Shown: in pieces, positions 37,079-45,179 of the stretch
How the letters are laid out: each line of letters starts with the position of its first letter
Numbering within the stretch: position 1 is the stretch's first letter
Source: Flavobacterium anseongense
GTDB taxonomy: Bacteria > Bacteroidota > Bacteroidia > Flavobacteriales > Flavobacteriaceae
Length of the DNA: 64,000 nt
Direction: 5' to 3'
Assembly (NCBI RefSeq): GCF_021608185.1
Contig: NZ_JAKIHN010000007.1
Coordinates: forward strand, 1 to 64,000
The notes under the pieces: generated by a model
The model's database searches: none
The model's input: only the letters and a program-made list of their open reading frames with translations
Told to the model about the DNA's origin: nothing
Made by a program: the position numbers and the translations under genes

Positions 37079-38134
37079 ATGACAATGTCGAAAAAAGTAG
37101 TAACATTTGGTGAGATAATGTTAAGATTAGCACCACAAGGATTTTTAAGATTTTCACAAGCTGATAACTTTGAAGTAGTTTATGGAGGAGGAGAATCGAA
37201 TGTAGCTGTTTCATTAGCCAATTATGGAATTCCGGTTGATTTTGTAACCCGTTTACCTAAAAATGATATCGGAGAATGTGCGATGATGGAGATGCGTAAA
37301 AGAGGCGTTGGTGTAGACAAAATTGTTTGGGGTGGTGAGCGTCTTGGAATTTATTTTTTGGAAACTGGAGCCGTATCAAGAGGAAGTAAAGTAGTTTACG
37401 ATAGAGCCTATTCTTCTATGTCTACTATACAATCGGGTATGATTAACTGGGAAGAAGTTTTTAAAGATGTACAATGGTTTCACTGGACGGGTATTACTCC
37501 CGCTATCTCTCAAAGTTCTGCTGATGTTTGTCTGGAAGCTGTAAAAGTAGCAAGTAAATTAGGTGTAACGATTTCAACCGATTTGAATTACCGTGCTAAA
37601 CTTTGGAAATACTGTGACGCTAAAAAAAGAGAAGAAATCATGACCGAATTGACTTCGTATTGTGATGTAGTTCTAGGAAATGAAGAAGATGCTGAAATGC
37701 ACTTCGGAATCAAGCCAGAAGGAGCTGCAGTTCAAACACACGGACACGATGTTAAAGCGGAAGCATTCTTATCAGTTTGCCAACAAATGATGGAAAGATT
37801 CCCAAGAGCTAAAAAAGTGATTACAACCTTACGTGGTTCTATCTCTGCCTCACACAACACTTGGGCAGGAGTTTTATATGATGGAAAACAAATGCTTCAA
37901 ACACGTCAATACCAAATTACTGATATCGTTGACAGAGTTGGTGGTGGTGATAGTTTTATGGGTGGATTAATCTACGGATTATTAACCTATCCTGATGATG
38001 ATCAAAACGCATTGGATTTTGCAGTAGCAGCATCTTGTCTGAAACACACTATCAAAGGTGATGCTAACTTGGTAACTGTTGATGAGGTTAATAAATTAAT
38101 GGGAGGCGATGCTTCCGGTAGAGTTGCAAGATAA
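37079..38134 (+). CDS. kdgK: 2-keto-3-deoxygluconate kinase (copy 2)
   Basis: This 351-residue PfkB kinase is the better match to KDG kinase: VTFGEIMLRLAPQGFLRF, VYGGGESNVAVSLA, STDLNYRAKLWK and DRVGGGDSFMGG with catalytic Asp291. The signature has GGGD where most relatives have GAGD. It makes 2-keto-3-deoxy-6-phosphogluconate for Eda. A 38-base gap with AT-rich DNA separates it from copy 1; another start codon (MSKK) two codons in is equally possible. It has an insertion relative to copy 1 around residues 215-235. Confidence 0.9.
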   Translation: MTMSKKVVTFGEIMLRLAPQGFLRFSQADNFEVVYGGGESNVAVSLANYGIPVDFVTRLPKNDIGECAMMEMRKRGVGVDKIVWGGERLGIYFLETGAVSRGSKVVYDRAYSSMSTIQSGMINWEEVFKDVQWFHWTGITPAISQSSADVCLEAVKVASKLGVTISTDLNYRAKLWKYCDAKKREEIMTELTSYCDVVLGNEEDAEMHFGIKPEGAAVQTHGHDVKAEAFLSVCQQMMERFPRAKKVITTLRGSISASHNTWAGVLYDGKQMLQTRQYQITDIVDRVGGGDSFMGGLIYGLLTYPDDDQNALDFAVAASCLKHTIKGDANLVTVDEVNKLMGGDASGRVAR

Positions 38135-38140
38135 TTTATC

Positions 38141-38590
38141 ATGGTAGTAGATACACTTAATAATGCTTCAAAATACAATGGTTTACACCCTTTGTTTGCA
38201 ACAGCATTTGACTATTTGAAAGGAAAAGATTTAACAAGCCTGGAAGATGGAAAATTCGATATTGCCGAAGGATTAAAGCTTATTGTTAGCAACGGAAACG
38301 GAAAAACAGCAACTACAAGCTTGGAAAAATTTGAGTGCCACGATAAAAACATCGACATTCAAATCTGCGCCAACGGTGTGGAAACAATCGGATGGAAGCC
38401 AAGAGAAAAATGCAATATTCCTAACGGTGATTATAATGATGAGAAAGATGTTCGTTTTTTCAATGATGAACCGGATATGTTCTTTCAGTTGACAAACAAT
38501 CAGTTTGTTATTTTTTATCCTGAAGATGTTCATGCGCCGATGATTGGAGAAGGAGCGATTAAAAAATTAGTATTTAAAGTTAAAATTTAA
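38141..38590 (+). CDS. YhcH/YjgK/YiaL family protein
   Basis: The 149-residue cytoplasmic protein belongs to the YhcH/YjgK/YiaL (DUF386, cupin-like) family. It shows ENIDIQ-like KNIDIQICANGVE, FFNDEPDMFFQL and FVIFYPEDVHAPMIGEG. Members occur in sialate and uronate loci and are thought to act as sugar anomerases or isomerases, but the substrate is mostly unknown. It starts six bases after kdgK and ends five bases before eda, so it is firmly part of this operon. A role on a ketouronate or on KDG is a reasonable guess. Confidence 0.85.
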   Translation: MVVDTLNNASKYNGLHPLFATAFDYLKGKDLTSLEDGKFDIAEGLKLIVSNGNGKTATTSLEKFECHDKNIDIQICANGVETIGWKPREKCNIPNGDYNDEKDVRFFNDEPDMFFQLTNNQFVIFYPEDVHAPMIGEGAIKKLVFKVKI

Positions 38591-38595
38591 AAAAA

Positions 38596-39255
38596 ATGAG
38601 CAACATACAAAAAGTAACCGATGCTATTGTTCAACAGGGAATGCTTCCATTGTATTTCAATGCCGATGAAGAGGTAACTATTGAAGTACTTAGAGCTATC
38701 TACAAAGCCGGAGTAAAAGCGGTTGAATATACAAGCAGAGGAGATGCAGCATTAAGCAACTTCAAAAAAATGATTGAAGTGAGAAATGCTGAAATGCCCG
38801 GATTATTACTGGGAATCGGAACCATCAAAAACTTACAACAGGCAGAAGAGTATTTTGCTGTAGGTGCTGATTTTTTCATCAGCCCGGGATTTGTTCCTGA
38901 AGTTGCAGCTTTTTTAAGAAGCAAAGAAGTATTGTACAGCCCAGGTTGTATGACGCCTTCAGAAATTATAGCAGCTGAAAATGCTGGAGTGAAATTCATT
39001 AAGTTATTCCCCGGGAATATGTTAGGTCCGGAATTTTTAAGCGGAATCAAAGATATTTTTCCAAAGTTATTATTCATGCCTACTGGTGGAGTGGATACCA
39101 CAAGAGAAAATATAGAAGGATGGTACAAAGCCGGAGTTTCTGCAGTTGGAATGGGAAGCAAACTCATTAGCAAACCATTAATGGCGGCTAAAGATTATGC
39201 AACAATCGAAACAGAAACAAGAAAAGTTTTGGAATTAATCCAAACAATAAAATAA
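38596..39255 (+). CDS. eda: KDPG aldolase
   Basis: Eda splits 2-keto-3-deoxy-6-phosphogluconate into pyruvate and glyceraldehyde 3-phosphate, where the pathway enters central metabolism. The Schiff-base Lys136 lies in VKFIKLFPGN and the conserved Glu44 in VEYTSRG. LGIGTI, FFISPGFVPE, YSPGCMTPSE and FMPTGGVD complete the barrel signature. The length (219 residues) is typical. It is the natural partner of the kinase genes just upstream. Confidence 0.96.
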   Translation: MSNIQKVTDAIVQQGMLPLYFNADEEVTIEVLRAIYKAGVKAVEYTSRGDAALSNFKKMIEVRNAEMPGLLLGIGTIKNLQQAEEYFAVGADFFISPGFVPEVAAFLRSKEVLYSPGCMTPSEIIAAENAGVKFIKLFPGNMLGPEFLSGIKDIFPKLLFMPTGGVDTTRENIEGWYKAGVSAVGMGSKLISKPLMAAKDYATIETETRKVLELIQTIK

Positions 39256-39283
39256 GTAAGAACATTAAGTAATTAGCAATAAA

Positions 39284-40732
39284 ATGGAAAAATTAAACAG
39301 AAAAAACCAGGGATTAGAAAAGAAGTTTCCAATAAAAGTGGTACAATTTGGTGAGGGTAATTTCTTAAGGGCTTTCGTTGATTATGCTTTTCAAAGACTA
39401 AATAAAGAAGTCGATTTCAATGCCGGTATTGCTATGGTGCAACCGCTTGAGAATGGAATGATTAATATGATTAATGATCAGGACGGACTTTATACGCTCT
39501 TTTTAAACGGAATCAAGAAAGGTGAAAAAATCCAGGAAATTGAACTAATTACGAATGTTGTAAAAGGTATAAATCCTTTTAAAGAGTATTCAGATTATTT
39601 AGATTTAGCCAAAGAAGAAGAACTTCAGTTCATAATTTCAAATACCACAGAAGCCGGTATAGAATATATTGATTCAGATACGCTAGATATGAAGCCACCA
39701 GTGGCTTTTCCAGCAAGATTAACTGTTTTGTTACATGAAAGATTTAAGTATTTTAATGGCGATGTTTCTAAAGGGCTGACTATTATTCCATGTGAATTAA
39801 TCAATTATAATGCAGACACCCTAAAAGAAATTATATTAAAGTATTGTGACTTGTGGAGTTTAGATAATTCATTTAAAACATGGTTGTTAGAAAGCTGCAC
39901 TTTCCATAATACATTAGTAGACAGAATTGTTCCGGGTTATCCAAGAAATGAAATTGAAGAGTACAACAGCAAGTTAGACTATCAGGATAATTTGATTGTT
40001 ACTGCGGAGCGTTTTTTCCTTTGGGTAATTGAAGGAGGAGAAGATTTAAAGAAAAAATTGCCATTCCACAAAACAGATTTAAATGTGAAAATTGTCGATG
40101 ATATGCAACCGTTCCGAACGCTAAAAGTTCGCATTCTGAATGGAGCGCATACGGCTATGGTTCCGTTTTCATTGTTGTATGGAAACGATACGGTCAAACA
40201 AACCGTTGATGGTGATTTTACTGGTAAATTTGTAAACAGTATTATTTCTGAAATTAATGGGACATTACCATTTGATAAAGAAGAAGTTTTAGCCTATTCG
40301 GATGAAGTAATGGATCGTTTCAGAAATCCATTTATTAAACATTTATTGTCTGACATTGCCTTAAATTCTATTTCGAAGTTCAAAGTACGAGTTTTACCAA
40401 GCTTGCTTCAGTATTATAATGACAATCAGCAGCTGCCGACCAGTTTAACTTTTTCATTCGCCTGTTTGATTCGATTCTATAAAGGAAAATGGAACGGAAA
40501 AGAGTTGCCTGTAAAAGATTCTCAGGAAATTATTGATCAATTTAATGCGGTTTGGAAATTGTCAGATTTAGAATTGATTGTAAATGCGGTATTGGCTAAT
40601 GAAGAGTTTTGGGGAGAAGATTTAACAAAAATAAATGGCTTGAGTCAGGATATCGTTTTTGCTTTATCGGAAATCGAAACTAATGGCTTGGAAAAAGGAT
40701 ATTTAAATTTTAACAAGCAATATCAATCGTAA
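39284..40732 (+). CDS. uxaB: Tagaturonate reductase (altronate oxidoreductase)
   Basis: UxaB reduces D-tagaturonate to D-altronate with NADH. The 482-residue protein is of the mannitol dehydrogenase/UxaB family: VQFGEGNFLRAFVDY binds the nucleotide, and TTEAGI, IPCELINYNAD, VDRIVPG, and LRVRILNGAHTAM-like LKVRILNGAHTAM line the active site. It lies between eda and uxaA, matching the order of steps after UxaC. UxuB-type fructuronate activity is less likely because uxaA, not uxuA, follows. Confidence 0.93.
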   Translation: MEKLNRKNQGLEKKFPIKVVQFGEGNFLRAFVDYAFQRLNKEVDFNAGIAMVQPLENGMINMINDQDGLYTLFLNGIKKGEKIQEIELITNVVKGINPFKEYSDYLDLAKEEELQFIISNTTEAGIEYIDSDTLDMKPPVAFPARLTVLLHERFKYFNGDVSKGLTIIPCELINYNADTLKEIILKYCDLWSLDNSFKTWLLESCTFHNTLVDRIVPGYPRNEIEEYNSKLDYQDNLIVTAERFFLWVIEGGEDLKKKLPFHKTDLNVKIVDDMQPFRTLKVRILNGAHTAMVPFSLLYGNDTVKQTVDGDFTGKFVNSIISEINGTLPFDKEEVLAYSDEVMDRFRNPFIKHLLSDIALNSISKFKVRVLPSLLQYYNDNQQLPTSLTFSFACLIRFYKGKWNGKELPVKDSQEIIDQFNAVWKLSDLELIVNAVLANEEFWGEDLTKINGLSQDIVFALSEIETNGLEKGYLNFNKQYQS

Positions 40733-40742
40733 AGAATTTATC

Positions 40743-42356
40743 ATGCAAAAGAAATTAATAAAAGTAAACCCAGCCGATAATGTAATTGTGGCCTTGACCG
40801 ATTTGGTAGGAGGTGAACAAATTGCTTTTGAGGGAACTACAGTTGTACCAACGACTGATGTCAAAGCCAAACATAAAATAGCAGAGACTGATTTTGCAAT
40901 TGGCGATGACATTATAATGTATGGTGTTTTGGTGGGGAAAGCTTCACAGGCTATAAAAAAAGGAGAAGTAATTACTACCGAAAATGTAAAACATAAAAGT
41001 GAAGAAGTTTTTGGTAAAAAAAGTAATTTAGGCTGGACTCCTCCAAATGTAGATCGATGGAAAGACAAAACGTTCAACGGATATCATCGTTCGGACGGAC
41101 AAGTGGGAACTAAAAATGTTTGGTTGTTTTTTCCATTGGTTTTTTGTGAAAATAAAAATATTGAGAAGCTAAAAGAGATTTTCGAAAACGAATTGATGCC
41201 CAAAAAAGATGTTTCGTATAAAAATTTATTACGCTCTTTAATTGAAGAAAAAAGCGTCGAAGAAGTAGCAGAGAAAAACCCAAATGAAAATCTTTTAGAT
41301 AATATCGAAGTAAAATTTATAAATCATCAAGGTGGTTGTGGTGGAATCCGACAGGATTCAGAACTGTTGGCGAAACTGCTTGCAGGCTATGTGAACAATC
41401 CGAATGTTGCAGGTGCTACAGTTTTAAGTTTGGGATGCCAAAATTTACAAATAGATATATTTAAAAAGGCGTTAAAGGAAATAAATCCTAATAGTGATAA
41501 AGAAATTTTGATTTATGAGCAACAACAAATCGGTACTACCGATCAAATGTTCCAAATGGTGATTAAAGATTCTTATGAGGCAATTAAAAGAGCCAACCAA
41601 ATTAAACGTCAACCTGCACCGCTTTCAAAACTAAACATTGGTTTAGAGTGTGGTGGATCTGACGGATTTTCAGGGATATCAGCAAACCCTGCTTTAGGCG
41701 TGGTTTCAGATATTTTTGCCGCTTTGGGTGGGAAAACCATTTTGGCTGAGTTTCCGGAACTTTGTGGTGTTGAGCAAGAATTGATGGACAGATGTGTTGA
41801 TGAAGAAAAAGCCAATAAGTTTTTAACTTTAATGAAAGCTTTTGAGAAATCGGTTGTCGATGCAGGTTCAGGATTTGATATGAATCCGTCACCGGGAAAT
41901 ATTAAAGACGGATTAATTACCGATGCGATGAAATCGGCTGGTGCAGCTAAAAAAGGCGGAACTTCTCCTGTTGTAGATGTTTTAGATTACGGAGAATATA
42001 TTTCAAAACCAGGTTTAAATCTTTTGAATACACCAGGTAATGATGCCGAATGTACCACTGGATTGGTAGGAGCAGGGTCAACGGTTGTTTTATTTACTAC
42101 AGGTTTAGGAAATCCAATGGGGAATCCGATTGCACCTGTGGTTAAAATTTCGTCTAATTCGGCACTAATTAATAGAATGTCAGATATTATCGATGTAAAT
42201 GCCGGAACCGTGATTACGGGGGAGAAAACCATTGCTGAAGTAGGAGCTGAAATAGTAGATTATATTATAGAATTAGCAAGCGGAAATGTAGAAACAAAAG
42301 CAGATCAACTGAAACAAGATGTATTTATTCCTTGGAAAAGAGGAGTATCATTATAA
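40743..42356 (+). CDS. uxaA: Altronate dehydratase
   Basis: UxaA removes water from D-altronate to give KDG. The protein has 537 residues. An N-terminal SAF domain (about 1-100: VNPADNVIVALTDL, YGVLVGKASQAIKKGE) precedes the altronate/galactarate dehydratase core with NHQGGCGG, LSLGCQNLQ, GLECGGSDGFSGISANPALG and a cysteine in GNDAECTTG; the cysteines suit the iron cofactor. It is the last gene of the 11-gene uronate operon and ends right at a strong terminator shared with the convergent lacI gene. Confidence 0.96.
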   Translation: MQKKLIKVNPADNVIVALTDLVGGEQIAFEGTTVVPTTDVKAKHKIAETDFAIGDDIIMYGVLVGKASQAIKKGEVITTENVKHKSEEVFGKKSNLGWTPPNVDRWKDKTFNGYHRSDGQVGTKNVWLFFPLVFCENKNIEKLKEIFENELMPKKDVSYKNLLRSLIEEKSVEEVAEKNPNENLLDNIEVKFINHQGGCGGIRQDSELLAKLLAGYVNNPNVAGATVLSLGCQNLQIDIFKKALKEINPNSDKEILIYEQQQIGTTDQMFQMVIKDSYEAIKRANQIKRQPAPLSKLNIGLECGGSDGFSGISANPALGVVSDIFAALGGKTILAEFPELCGVEQELMDRCVDEEKANKFLTLMKAFEKSVVDAGSGFDMNPSPGNIKDGLITDAMKSAGAAKKGGTSPVVDVLDYGEYISKPGLNLLNTPGNDAECTTGLVGAGSTVVLFTTGLGNPMGNPIAPVVKISSNSALINRMSDIIDVNAGTVITGEKTIAEVGAEIVDYIIELASGNVETKADQLKQDVFIPWKRGVSL

Positions 42357-42390
42357 AAAAAAAGAGTGAATTTAATTCACTCTTTTTTTT
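42355..42390. terminator. Bidirectional terminator between uxaA and the LacI gene
   Basis: AAAGAGTGAATT (42361-42372) and AATTCACTCTTT (42374-42385) form a perfect stem with a one-base axis. Runs of A and T flank both sides, so it can stop transcription from both strands. It overlaps the ends of the two convergent genes. Confidence 0.93.
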
Positions 42391-43415
42391 TATGATTTTA
42401 TTTTTGAAGATGAATTTCGAATTAATAATTCACCATTTAAAACTACCTTTTTTTCAATTTTACTGTCTTTGTTTTTCACTTGTTCTAAAAAGACTTGTGC
42501 GGCTACTTTGCCCATTTCCACACTGCATTGATCTACAGATGAAATGGATAATTCCATAAATTCGGTAAAGGGCTCGTTTCCAAAACCAACAACACAAAAA
42601 TCTTCAGGAATTTTATAACCTTGTTGTTTAAGCTCTTTTATGGCTCCTAATGCAGCAAAATCTGAAGCCGAAAATATTGCGTCAGGTTTAACCTTTAGCT
42701 TTAATAATTTCTTTGCAGCTGAATGTCCGGCTTCAACACTACTTTTAATTTTTATCACATATTCATCAGTAAATTCAATGCCATTATCTAAAAGTGCTTG
42801 TTTATAGCCATTAAAACGATTTTCATAAATTTCTAAAGAACGATCACCGGTTAGATAGGCAATTTTAGAACATCCTTGCTCTATAATATGTTTTGTTGTT
42901 GTATAAGCAGCTCCAAAATCGTTAATTGTAACAGTACTTACTCCTTCAATATTTTTTTTACGGTCAAAAAACACTACAGGGACTTTCTTCTCAAGTGCTT
43001 TTTCAATCACACGGTCATTTTCAGAAGCCATATTAGAAACAGACATTAAAATACCATCAACTTGAGCGTTTAACAGCATATTAATGTTCTCTATTTCTCT
43101 TTTCTCATCTTCATGTGTTTGACAAATGATTACATTATATTTATGAGAATACAACTCTTCTTCAATTCCACGAATGACAGAAGCAAAGAAATTAGTGTTA
43201 ATACGTGGAACAATAACACCAATATTATGGCTTTTTCCGCTTTTTAGTGCTTGAGCCAATTTATTCTGTTTGTAATTCATCTTGGTGGCAGTGGCCATAA
43301 CAAGATCACAAGTGCTTTTACTGATTTTTGGATTGTTGTTTAATGCTCTTGAAACAGTAGCGGCAGATATGTTTAATTCTTTGGCTATGTCGTAAATTGT
43401 TGCTTTCGGACTCAT
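42390..43415 (-). CDS. LacI-family transcriptional repressor of the pectin/uronate genes
   Basis: The 341-residue protein has an N-terminal LacI helix-turn-helix (residues about 5-50: TIYDIAKELNISAATVSRAL, NPKISKST) with the hinge YKQNKLAQALKSG. A periplasmic-binding-type sensor domain follows (GVIVPRINTNFFASVIRG, VDGILMSVSN, VVGFGNEPFTEF). Such repressors leave DNA when they bind a sugar; here KDG or a uronate is the likely inducer. It lies between the uronate operon and the pectin operon. One palindromic operator (43473-43486) lies before its own start codon and four similar ones lie before pectin genes, so it probably controls them and itself. No gene symbol is given because the ligand is not known. 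Confidence 0.93.
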   Translation of the reverse strand: MSPKATIYDIAKELNISAATVSRALNNNPKISKSTCDLVMATATKMNYKQNKLAQALKSGKSHNIGVIVPRINTNFFASVIRGIEEELYSHKYNVIICQTHEDEKREIENINMLLNAQVDGILMSVSNMASENDRVIEKALEKKVPVVFFDRKKNIEGVSTVTINDFGAAYTTTKHIIEQGCSKIAYLTGDRSLEIYENRFNGYKQALLDNGIEFTDEYVIKIKSSVEAGHSAAKKLLKLKVKPDAIFSASDFAALGAIKELKQQGYKIPEDFCVVGFGNEPFTEFMELSISSVDQCSVEMGKVAAQVFLEQVKNKDSKIEKKVVLNGELLIRNSSSKIKS

Positions 43416-43472
43416 TATAAAGTGCTTTTATGAAGGTAAAAGTAGCAAAATTTATTTATAAACATAATTTTG

Positions 43473-43493
43473 TGCTATCGATTGCACAAATTA
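43473..43493 (-). promoter_or_regulatory. Autoregulatory operator and -7-like box of the LacI gene
   Basis: On the minus strand TAATTTG (43487-43493), one base short of TAnnTTTG, is followed at once by TGCAATCGATAGCA (43473-43486). This differs from the main palindrome in one half-site base and extends to TGTGC...GCACA on both sides. It lies about 60 bases before the repressor start codon. Confidence 0.75.
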
Positions 43494-43625
43494 TTATTAG
43501 TTAATGGTTTTTGAATTTGATTTTGTACGGTTAATATTTAATTTTTTCTTAAATTAGCTGGAATATTAGGATATATATAAAAATTTCACGGATTTTTTAT
43601 ATTTATTGTTTTTTAACTATATTTT

Positions 43626-43671
43626 TTTGGTAAACTGAAAATTAATATTTACGTTTGTGTAATCGATTGCA
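43626..43671 (+). promoter_or_regulatory. GH28-susCD operon promoter with LacI-type operator
   Basis: TTTG at 43626-43629 and TACGTTTG at 43650-43657 are 20 bases apart, a fine Bacteroidetes promoter. TGTAATCGATTGCA (43658-43671), the exact reverse complement of the exuT operator, begins at the next base. The GH28 start codon lies 62 bases downstream. Confidence 0.88.
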
Positions 43672-43733
43672 CTAGTTGCATTTTGTAGTTAAAAAAGAAC
43701 AGGTATCGATGCAAATTAGTTAACATAAATCAA

Positions 43734-45155
43734 ATGTCAAGACAGAATATTCTTAAGATTACCATCGCTTTTTCTTTACTTTCAGTATTGTTTTTTTCGT
43801 GTGCTACAAAACAGGATAAATCAACGACTAATGTAGTTAACTGGAATAAAATGCAGGACATTGTGAATAGTGTTAAGGAGCCTGTTTTTCAAAATAAAAC
43901 TTATTTGATCTCTGATTTTGGTGCTGTAGCAGATGGTGTTTTTGATAATACACAAGTTTTTAAGAAAGCTATTGAAAATTGTTCTGCTAATGGAGGCGGA
44001 ATTGTTAAGGTTAGTCCCGGAAAATATTTTACCGGTCCAATTCATTTACAGAGTAACGTAAATCTTCATTTGGAAGAAGGAGCTGAACTTTTGTTTAGTA
44101 CAAATACAAAAGATTATCCAATAGTGCATACCTCTTTTGAAGGTATAGAGTTAATGAATTATTCTCCTTTGATTTATGCATACCAAAAAAGCAATGTAGC
44201 AGTTACGGGGAAAGGAACTATAAACGGTCAGGCCGCAAATGGAAATTGGTGGTCATGGTGTGGGAAAGCTGATTACGGATGGAAAAAAGGTGACCCGATT
44301 CAAAACGTTAAACGATTAATGGATATGGGGGAAAGTGGTGTTCCGGTTGCTGATCGTCTGTTCGGAGATGGATATTATTTGAGACCAAATTTTATTGAAT
44401 TTTTTGACTGTAAAAATGTGATGCTGAAAGATATTAAAATTGTTAATGCTCCATTTTGGATTATTCATCCTATAAAATCAGTGAATGTTATAGTTGATGG
44501 TGTCAATATTATCAGTCATGGTCCAAATAATGACGGTTGTGATCCTGAATATTCTAAAAACGTTATCATTCGTAATTGCAGTTTTAATACAGGTGATGAT
44601 TGTATAGCCATAAAATCAGGCAGGGATACAGATGGAAGAAGAGTCGGTATTCCAAGTGAAAATATAGTTGTACAAAATTGTAAAATGTTTGATGGTCACG
44701 GCGGTGTAACAATGGGTAGTGAAATTTCGGCAGGCGTAAGAAATGTATATGTAGAGAATTGTGATATGGACAGCCCTGAACTAGACCGGGCTATCAGAAT
44801 CAAATCAAATACACGCAGAGGCGGATTTGTTGAAAATGTGTGCGTCAGAAACTTAAGAATCGGACAGGTAAAAGAGTCTGTACTGGGAATAGATTTATTT
44901 TATTCTATTCACGGAAATCAAACAGGAAATTATATGCCAAAAGTTCAGAATATATTTTTAGAAAATATTACTGTAAAGAATGGTGGTAAATATGGGATTT
45001 TGGCAAAAGGGCATGCTGAATCACCAATAAAAAATATTATATTAAAGAACGTTACAATTGATAAAATAGGCTCCAAATACACAGTTGAAAATGTTGAAAA
45101 TTTGCAATTTATAAACACTAAAATAAACGGAATTCTGATTGAACAACCAAAATAA
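43734..45155 (+). CDS. GH28 polygalacturonase, lipoprotein
   Basis: GH28 enzymes hydrolyse alpha-1,4-galacturonan. All the hallmarks are visible: Asp267 in NNDGCD, Asp288-Asp289 in TGDDC, His322 in GHGGV, and Arg355 with Lys357 in RIKSN. A lipoprotein signal (SVLFFSC, Cys23) places it on a membrane, so it is probably exposed at the surface or in the periplasm. It carries an N-terminal SDFGAVADG motif, typical of bacterial exo-acting members, though the mode is not certain. It is the first gene of the operon and lies 24 bases before susC. Confidence 0.94.
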   Translation: MSRQNILKITIAFSLLSVLFFSCATKQDKSTTNVVNWNKMQDIVNSVKEPVFQNKTYLISDFGAVADGVFDNTQVFKKAIENCSANGGGIVKVSPGKYFTGPIHLQSNVNLHLEEGAELLFSTNTKDYPIVHTSFEGIELMNYSPLIYAYQKSNVAVTGKGTINGQAANGNWWSWCGKADYGWKKGDPIQNVKRLMDMGESGVPVADRLFGDGYYLRPNFIEFFDCKNVMLKDIKIVNAPFWIIHPIKSVNVIVDGVNIISHGPNNDGCDPEYSKNVIIRNCSFNTGDDCIAIKSGRDTDGRRVGIPSENIVVQNCKMFDGHGGVTMGSEISAGVRNVYVENCDMDSPELDRAIRIKSNTRRGGFVENVCVRNLRIGQVKESVLGIDLFYSIHGNQTGNYMPKVQNIFLENITVKNGGKYGILAKGHAESPIKNIILKNVTIDKIGSKYTVENVENLQFINTKINGILIEQPK

Positions 45156-45179
45156 AATTTAAATAAACCAATAATTATT

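Larger units (their letters stand above)
43416..43733. other. Divergent control region between lacI and GH28
   Basis: This 318-base stretch holds no gene. It contains two LacI-type operators, one for each divergent gene (43473-43486 and 43658-43671), and a full promoter for GH28 at 43626-43657. The middle part is AT-rich without other visible structure. Confidence 0.85.

Noticed and set aside
38700-39173. 157-codon open frame antisense to eda
   Set aside because: The whole stretch is the mirror of eda, whose catalytic residues are all present in the sense frame.
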